This document shows, piece by piece, positions 57,529-64,000 of a stretch of DNA of 64,000 bases. The notes under the pieces are model-generated. The model made no database searches, was not told where the DNA came from, and was given only the letters and a program-made list of their open reading frames with translations. Position 1 is the stretch's first letter. Each line of letters opens with the position of its first letter. The stretch is from contig WBMQ01000003.1 in NCBI GenBank assembly GCA_016630905.1, forward strand, positions 1,984,001-2,048,000, given 5' to 3'. Source of the DNA: Capillidium heterosporum. Lineage: Eukaryota; Entomophthoromycota; Entomophthoromycetes; Entomophthorales; Capillidiaceae. The position numbers and the translations under genes are program-made.

Positions 57529-59823
57529 ATTCGTTGGTTATATTATCTAAAAGCGAGTTAGTTTAGTACAAATGGGTCGGAGAAATAAAGGCATAAACCC
57601 GCTAAAGTTAGAAACAATGGTGGGTAAACTGGAGTACAATGGCTTTTTAGTCGTTGACGCCAAGTACTGCCAGTCTCAAACTAATGCTTATCAAAATATA
57701 TAGCTGCTTGTTGCAATAAAGGCGTACTTAGGTTTGTGGTGGCTCGTCTCGAAAACTTGAAATTGACGCTAAATTAAGGCAGAAGGATAAAATACCGAGG
57801 GTATAAGGAAATTGGGGCTCAAAGGTTCTCTATTGAAGTTGAGTTGAAATTTATTTTGGATTATTCCAGTCTCCAACTTTTTGGATTTGGTTCTTCAGTA
57901 TTGGTTCAAGAAGTTACTGGCAAACCCAGCTCCCCTAAACTTTGGCTTAATTTTAGCTGCCTTGAATCGAAACGCTGCAGCCAATGGCTGCCATCAAATC
58001 CGCCTTTTCCAAGCACCCAACTAACCTAAATTAATCGTAATTTAAGCAGTTTAAACCTATCGGTTTAATTGAAACGGTTCAACTTTTAGTGCTTGATAGC
58101 TCGATTTTGTAAGATGTTATCGAGAAATGGTACAATTGCCTATTGAGCAATATATACATCTGAAGAGGTTAAAAATAGATCAAAGAACTGCTTCCAAGAT
58201 AAAGTTCGCAGAAGATGGTAGTAAATAGTAAATATGAGCTGATCAGCTTAAACATAGATATTGGGATAAAACAGTAGGGGTTGATATGGCGCTTCTCAAA
58301 GATATTAAAGTGAAACGTTCTTTTAACTGTATACCTTGTTACCATCCAGACCTTTGCAGAGTAAACACATGCTACTGAAATACGGTTCAGTCGTTGCACT
58401 TAATAATGCTTTTTCTTTGATATAGGCTAGTGTTCAATCAAGTCTAGACAAAGCTACTTTATAGCTTTTATATTCACACGATGATAAATATCGACAAGTA
58501 ACTAGAAATCGCAATTATTGGTCATAGTCCTTGAAATACCATCGATATATTTATAGCATATATCAAACAACTTTATTATACCGACTTCCTATGATCTCTT
58601 AGATGAAAGTCTTATACTATTTTGTATCAAAGTATTGTTATCCCAGCTTTACAAAATTAAATCCTATACCTGCTTAGTCTCCCTTACTATGAAATATACA
58701 ACTTTATATACGCTGGTATTTAGAATACTTATTTTACAGCATGTCAAAAGCTTTTACCTATACTAAAATTATCCAAGCCACAAAAGCTTAATTCTCTTTA
58801 TATTATAGAGATACCTCAAAGTCCTTTATTCCTATATCTTTTTCCCATGAACACTTGGTGACTATATTAACTAGAGACCCCCCTGGCACGTCGATGTAGA
58901 GGCTTAAACTATAATCCACATATTACTCATCGTCAAGTTCCGTACAAAGCTTTCTCGATAAATGGGAATTTAAAAGTTGGGATTAGGTCAGATCAAATAG
59001 CAAATTTGTCAAGGATAGGTTGGATTTAAGGCAATACTAAAAGATAGTTGGGTTAGGACGTCATATGCTGCATCGGGTGGATGACAGTAGCCAGGGGATG
59101 TCTCACTTCCACCTACCTCCTTTCATCTTTCCCTGCATATTCCTTGGAAATATATATTTTCGAACAGATATGGTCAAAGTTTAGATTTCGTAACAAACCG
59201 ACTAGTTACTTTCAAGTCTGCTGAGGCGCCATCGTTCGCAATACCAGTCTTTCATTCAACAAAAGACGTTTGTAGTAACATAAAAGTTAAATAGCCTTTT
59301 TCCTTGTATAGTGTTCGTTGCAAGTCGCCGCTATAGGCAAGCAATAGTAGAACATTTTCCAGGGGGAAGTAGTTAGGTCCTCTAGCTTTGATTATTCTCA
59401 TCTCTAATTGGATGAAGTAGGGCATCTGTAAATGACGTAGTTATCCCAGAACCAAGAATTACAAAATAGCCCATATTTAAGCCAATGGGAGAACGGCTTT
59501 TGGCCTCAGTTTGGATGCCAATTGAAAGACAAGCTTTGAAATCCTTGTCAGGAAAGTATTAAAGACCTAGCCTAGACAACAGACCCAAAAATAAATTGAA
59601 ATTTTTAGTTCAAGAAATACTTCGTTGGACGGAAACTCAGGCCTATTTATGACAGCCAGCTTCAATTCTTCCACTTAATCACCTAATTAGTACAACGCAC
59701 TTATCGGCCGTACCGGACTTTTTACAAAGTAAGTAGAACAATTCAACTAGAAGCAACTTACTAACTTGAAGGTCCACTACTCCACCACAACAGCAAAAAC
59801 CAACCTAGTCAACTTAGCCCAGC
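57529..59823. other. Intergenic stretch
   Basis: About 2.3 kb between divergently transcribed genes. No other gene is supported; frames at 57844-58029 and 58169-58399 look like chance. Confidence 0.45.
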
Positions 59824-61400
59824 ATGAGCAAGGTAGGTCCATCGCTAACTATAGAGAACCAACAACCTGCTAGCCAGGGATTAAAACGTAACCAATTGGG
59901 CCTGATGGCTCCACCCCGACGGAGGGATATATCGGCACCTATACCCTTCAATCGAACTAACGGCACCATTGCCAACTCCGACAACTCCAACTTTCCTGCT
60001 CTAAATCGACCACCAACCCATAGAGCCTCACTCAACCGACCCAATTTGAGTCCACTTGCCGGAGCGGGGCCCATTGCCCCCATAAACTCCTTGAACCGGC
60101 CGCGACCCATCAACTTACCAGTGACTGTCAACCCGCAGCAAATGCGTGAGAACGAGGTACAAACTGGGACTTCGGTCAACCCATTTATCGCGTTCGCTCG
60201 CCGGTTGAGCCCGCGTTCAACCCATCTTAACCGCAATCGCAATACACAGTTGATGAGTATGATTGATTCGAGTACGAGTACCAGTACCAATTCCAACGCC
60301 AACATTACCAACCAAGTAGAAGCAAGCCTTGATACTGTCAGTCGGACCTCCACCTCGACCCGTCGCATCAGCCCAACCTACGCCGACAACCGTCCCGAAT
60401 CCTTGTTCCCATCCAACATGAAAGATGTAAGCCAGTTCATGAGCCAACTCCTCGCTTCCAACCCACCCCAAACTGTCCCCTCCCCTGCCATGCGACGTAT
60501 CCGCTCCTTGACTCCCAAGATCCTCATGCGCAACCGAAGTAAGAGCAGCCCCACTATTATCAAGCCTTCCATCAAGAAACTACCTCCCGGCAGCTCTCCC
60601 TTGGTTACAAATCCACCGTTGATGGCCTGCTCTCCCTCTGTTATGGAGCTCTTCCCTATGGAGATTTTGGAAATCATTTTTTTGTTGTTGGAGTCGCCTA
60701 AAGATATTTTGATTTGCAGCTTGACCTGCCAACGTTGGAGGATGCCGGGACAATCCGCCTTGAAAAGGTACTTACAGCTACGGCCCTACGCTGATCTGCC
60801 CATGCTTAAGGCTTTGCGTATGGGACTGAACCAACCGCAACTGCAAGTTAAATCTACGGCTGCCTCTAATACCAACCCAGTCCAACTCACTTTGCACGAA
60901 CGGGTAGCTAAATTATCAGTTGACTTCTGCCACAGCAACCCCTTCATCTACCCCAAGCTCAAACCCAAGAACCCAGAGACCTTGGTCAATAATCTGTTCT
61001 GGATCTTTTTGTTTTTGGATCGCTCTTTCAAGTCCCCTACCAATAGGGGCGTCAACTGTAATCAGTTCATCAAATTGGTACATAGAGGTATCTTGGAGGA
61101 TATTGATCGAGCTACTCTTAAGGTAACTTTAACGCACTATAACTGACCTCTAATTTTTTGATTTTTAATTAGGCCTTGTACTTGGACATTAAAGCTAACC
61201 CGTTGACTCCGAACGTCAGTATGGAAGAAGAGGAGGATAGTGACACTGTTTCTGAGGATTCAAGTATCCACATGCAGCCATTACTCCCCCATCCCATGCG
61301 ACGTTGGTGGCGCAGAGTCTCCACCAAAGTGTTTGGTATCGACGGTGACAGTGATCTTTTAAGTGACGTCGAGGAGGAGGACCCTTTTAGACCCATTTGA
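59824..61400 (+). CDS. F-box protein with long disordered N-terminus
   Basis: Two exons, 59824-61122 and 61173-61400, intron 50 nt; 508 residues. Residues 1-265 are low-complexity and rich in Pro, Ser, Asn, Thr and Arg (MAPPRRRDISAPIPFNRTNG; SRTSTSTRRISPTYADNRPE). An F-box lies at about 275-315: MELFPMEILEIIFLLLESPK then DILICSLTCQRWRMPG. The helical C-terminal part (LHERVAKLSVDFCHSNPFIY; NNLFWIFLFLDRSFKSPTNR) is unassigned and ends in an acidic patch (SDLLSDVEEEDPFRPI). F-boxes bind Skp1 in SCF ubiquitin ligases; the substrate is unknown. GC content is high, like that of the other housekeeping genes nearby. Converges with XPB; the gap is 278 bp. Confidence 0.85.
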
Positions 61401-61678
61401 TTGAGCTCGTCTTTTCCTTGCAAGGATCCACGGACACCAAAACTTCTATTTTGTGTAATGTAATTTTAATGGGAGGTGGCCGTAAAACTTTTAGAGAAAA
61501 GACAATTTCGAAATGAGGATCCTTTTTTTGAGAGAAAGTTTGTAAATCGTTGTCATATATTTTATATAAAATTAATAGTTCCTTATCTTTACTTTTGTTT
61601 TTAATGATGGATAGGTTTGTTTATTGCTTGCAGCCGATTTTCGATTAAAGTTTTGAAAGGTTACCAACTTATATAGTA

Positions 61679-64000
61679 TCAAGATTTATCTTTGTCTAGT
61701 GGGGCCTTCCCCTTGTGCCTATAGTCATGGGCAGCTGGTCGATTGTACTCAATGTAAGCCATGGTATCAGCCCCCGATAATGACTTTAAGCTAGCTTTCT
61801 GGACTTTAACTCCAACTTCCTCCTCCTCCTCATCACCAATGATATAGCTATCCAAATCACCAAAGTCAAACTCATCGTCGGTTACCTCAGGTTCGGCATC
61901 CTTATCGGAGGCCATAAGTACCGTCTGTAGCAGTTCCAATTGATCGGTCAACTGGGGGTAAACCAAATTGTCCACTTGATCCAAGCCCTCAATTTGGGTA
62001 ATGACTTTGAAGGCGTACCCTTGATCAACTAAAAACTGCTGGCGACGCGACGAGTAGTACATCTCCTCAGTATCACGTGACACCAGTGTGTAGAAGTGGG
62101 CTTGGTTGAGGCGGTTATGGTCGCTGGAGGTACGTTTCTTGGATCTTAAGATACGACCTAAGCGCTGGGCCTCCTGCCTACGTGACCCAAAGTGCGACGA
62201 AATTTGGATGAGACAGCTGGCATCCGGCAAATCAATACTAGTGTCACCAACTTTGGATAGGAATAGCGTGTTCAAAAGTGGATTTAATCGGAACTGTTGC
62301 AAGAGACGTAAGCGTTCCTGCTGGCTCGTAGCTCCGTAGATAAAAGGTCGTTGTAACTTCAAAGCGTAGGCTTTGAGTGCAAAGACATTGTCCGAGAAGA
62401 CGATGATCTTATCACCACGTCCCTCGTGTAATTGGATGAGGTACTGACAGGCTTGGAATTTGGCTGGGTTCATAGCGTAGAGCAAAGCCCGCTTCCTTGA
62501 GGACTGTTGGAGCAAGTATTCTCGGTAGAAGGATGCCGTCATGGGGCACCAAACTTCGGCGCACTCGACGGTGGCCAAGTGCCCCTGCTGGGCCAAGTCG
62601 GACCAGCTCGCTTCGTACAGTTTGGGCCCGATGAGGAAGTTCAAGTCATCGATTTTGTTATCTTCCCGTACCAACGTCGCCGTCAACCCCAACTTGGTGT
62701 GGGCAGCTACCTTGTTGACAACTTGACGGAACAAGTTGGCTGGGACGACATGAACCTCGTCCAAAACTAATAGACCCCACTCCCGACTCTGCAAATAGTC
62801 CAGCATCTTCTTGGAGCTGTAGGAGCGGTGCTGCAAGTTGGCAACCATGCTGTAGGTGGTAACAATGATGCTGGTATCACTTTTGAAGGTCTCTTTCTGT
62901 CCCGAGGTAAAGGTAGTCACCTGGTCGGCATCTATGGTCGTCCACGATAGGAACTGCTGCTTCCACTGGGCTACCGACACGGCTGATGTGCACAAGACCA
63001 GAGTCCGCTTCTTTATGGTGCAGGAGGCAGTGATGCCAACCAAAGTCTTGCCAGCTCCACAGGGTAGGACGATAAGTCCTGATCTTGCACGCCCGTTTCC
63101 GAACATGCGCGCTAAGCTCCGCTCCTGGTACGGTCGGATCTTGACGAAAGCCTTTAAATCCAGCTTGAGGTCTGGGTTTGTAGTGTCGTTGCGGAAGTCG
63201 TACTCCTCTAACACGGGAAATTCGAGCTCACTGCACCGCTTCTTTACGTGCTCGACGTGCGACGTCAGAATTTGAAAGGAGTGCACATCGTAGTCTTCAA
63301 TTACTCCGTCGTCTTCGTTGATAATACGGAAGAGATCATCTCCAATGCTCTTCAAGGTTGCTTTGGTGATATCGCTAGTTGGAGGCTCCGAAATCTTTTC
63401 GTTACTTTGATTTTTTGTCCCTGCAACTGAAAATCCTTTCTTGGTAGGTCCCTTCTCCAAAACGTAGTTCTCATCTTTAGCTGCTTTGGCCGACACTATC
63501 ACCTCGTCACTGGACAGCAAATTGAGTAAGAAGATATCAGAAGACTCTAAGTGGTAGGTGTTGTGTTTAAGCACTAACTTGACTTTGGCGTACGATGAAG
63601 TGCATTTACGTATGAAGTTTACGAATGACTCGGGTATTTCAATCTTGAAAATTAGACTAAACTCTGCCTATTCTTTACCTTGGATAGCTTGGTCAAGACA
63701 TCAATTATTTCGTTTGTATTTAAACCAACCGATACGGCGGCGTAGAGCGAGTAGGGTGTAATCTTATACTCGTGGAAGAGCCTAGGTCTTTTTGCAAAAT
63801 TACACTGTAAGCCATCTTTCACCACTATCTAAAAATAGTACCTCGATACTGGTTCAGCTATCGCCGTTAAAAAGTCTTGGGCCCGCGATGCCAGGGTAGA
63901 AAAGGCTTCCAAGATGAGTAGGGCGCCATCGTTATCGATATTTGGAGCGACCCAGAGTGGCCTTAAACTGTGGTCTTCTTTGAGTGGAAATGAACTCAAG
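61679..64000 (-). CDS. SSL2: TFIIH helicase XPB/Ssl2 (5' end beyond the right edge)
   Basis: Three exons visible: the right-edge exon down to 63843, then 63787-63679, then 63643-61679, joined by 54-nt and 35-nt introns; the N-terminus is cut off. The visible N-terminal part shows the XPB-specific region ([56 protein letters not shown]). Helicase motifs: [20 protein letters not shown], Walker A LPCGAGKT (near 63050), DEVH (near 62755), LTATLVRED (the XPB RED motif), [31 protein letters not shown] is the 3'-5' translocase of TFIIH, needed for promoter opening and nucleotide excision repair. The C-terminus is acidic ([20 protein letters not shown]) and ends KDKS. Intact as far as seen. Confidence 0.95.

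Noticed and set aside
59814..60368. 184-codon minus-strand frame
   Set aside because: Mirror of the GC-richer, low-complexity N-terminus of the F-box protein; composition is that of an antisense frame.
62856..63275. 139-codon plus-strand frame inside XPB
   Set aside because: Antisense to strongly conserved helicase motifs on the other strand.

Overview
The window is nuclear DNA of an AT-rich fungus. The evidence is: protein genes split by very short GT-AG introns (mostly 35-70 nt, several with CTAAC/CTACTAAT-like branch points); a secreted GH18 chitinase; two microsomal-type P450s; a Yck-type casein kinase I; an Ipi1-type ribosome-biogenesis protein; an XPB/Ssl2 helicase; an intron-less tRNA-Leu(AAG); and many small secreted pre-pro-proteins with Kex2-type Lys-Arg sites. 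I cannot place it in a phylum from the sequence alone. Nothing looks bacterial or organellar.

Layout. (1) About 1-29.5 kb is gene-poor and rich in small secreted proteins. It holds six members of one family (A 3119, B 5637 pseudogene, C 6967, D 21802 minus, E 23637, F 25224) that share a signal peptide, an 11-residue segment enclosed by two Lys-Arg sites, and for D/E/F (and partly A) a common promoter. It also holds three tiny secreted Cys/His peptides (18118, 26283 with a lost start, 27090), a decayed secreted protein (19.3-19.8 kb), the 5' end of a single-pass membrane protein cut by the left edge, and four ordinary genes: a tubby-C-like protein, a STEEP1 homologue, a GH15 hydrolase and a FabG-like reductase with eight exons. 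(2) 29.5-35.7 kb is a housekeeping block: an Aurora-like kinase with an Asp where the activation-loop Thr normally sits, an IPI1 homologue in ten exons, and tRNA-Leu. (3) 35.9-40.7 kb is a pseudogene graveyard of large membrane or surface proteins. Its first 1.9 kb forms a nearly perfect inverted repeat with 50.93-52.85 kb. (4) 41.4-46.7 kb, between the repeat arms, holds three secreted-protein genes on the minus strand: a 12-Cys protein, a chitinase and a charged helical protein. (5) 47.7-55.6 kb is a tandem duplication of a P450 gene with identical exon structure; the last 590 bp are homogenised between copies and the right repeat arm lies between them. (6) 56-64 kb is a dense housekeeping block: casein kinase I, an F-box protein and XPB/Ssl2 (cut by the right edge).

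Overall, conserved intracellular genes are intact while secreted and surface families are multi-copy and often broken, as in a birth-and-death region. The most unusual item is the Kex2-bracketed 11-residue peptide family with its shared promoter.
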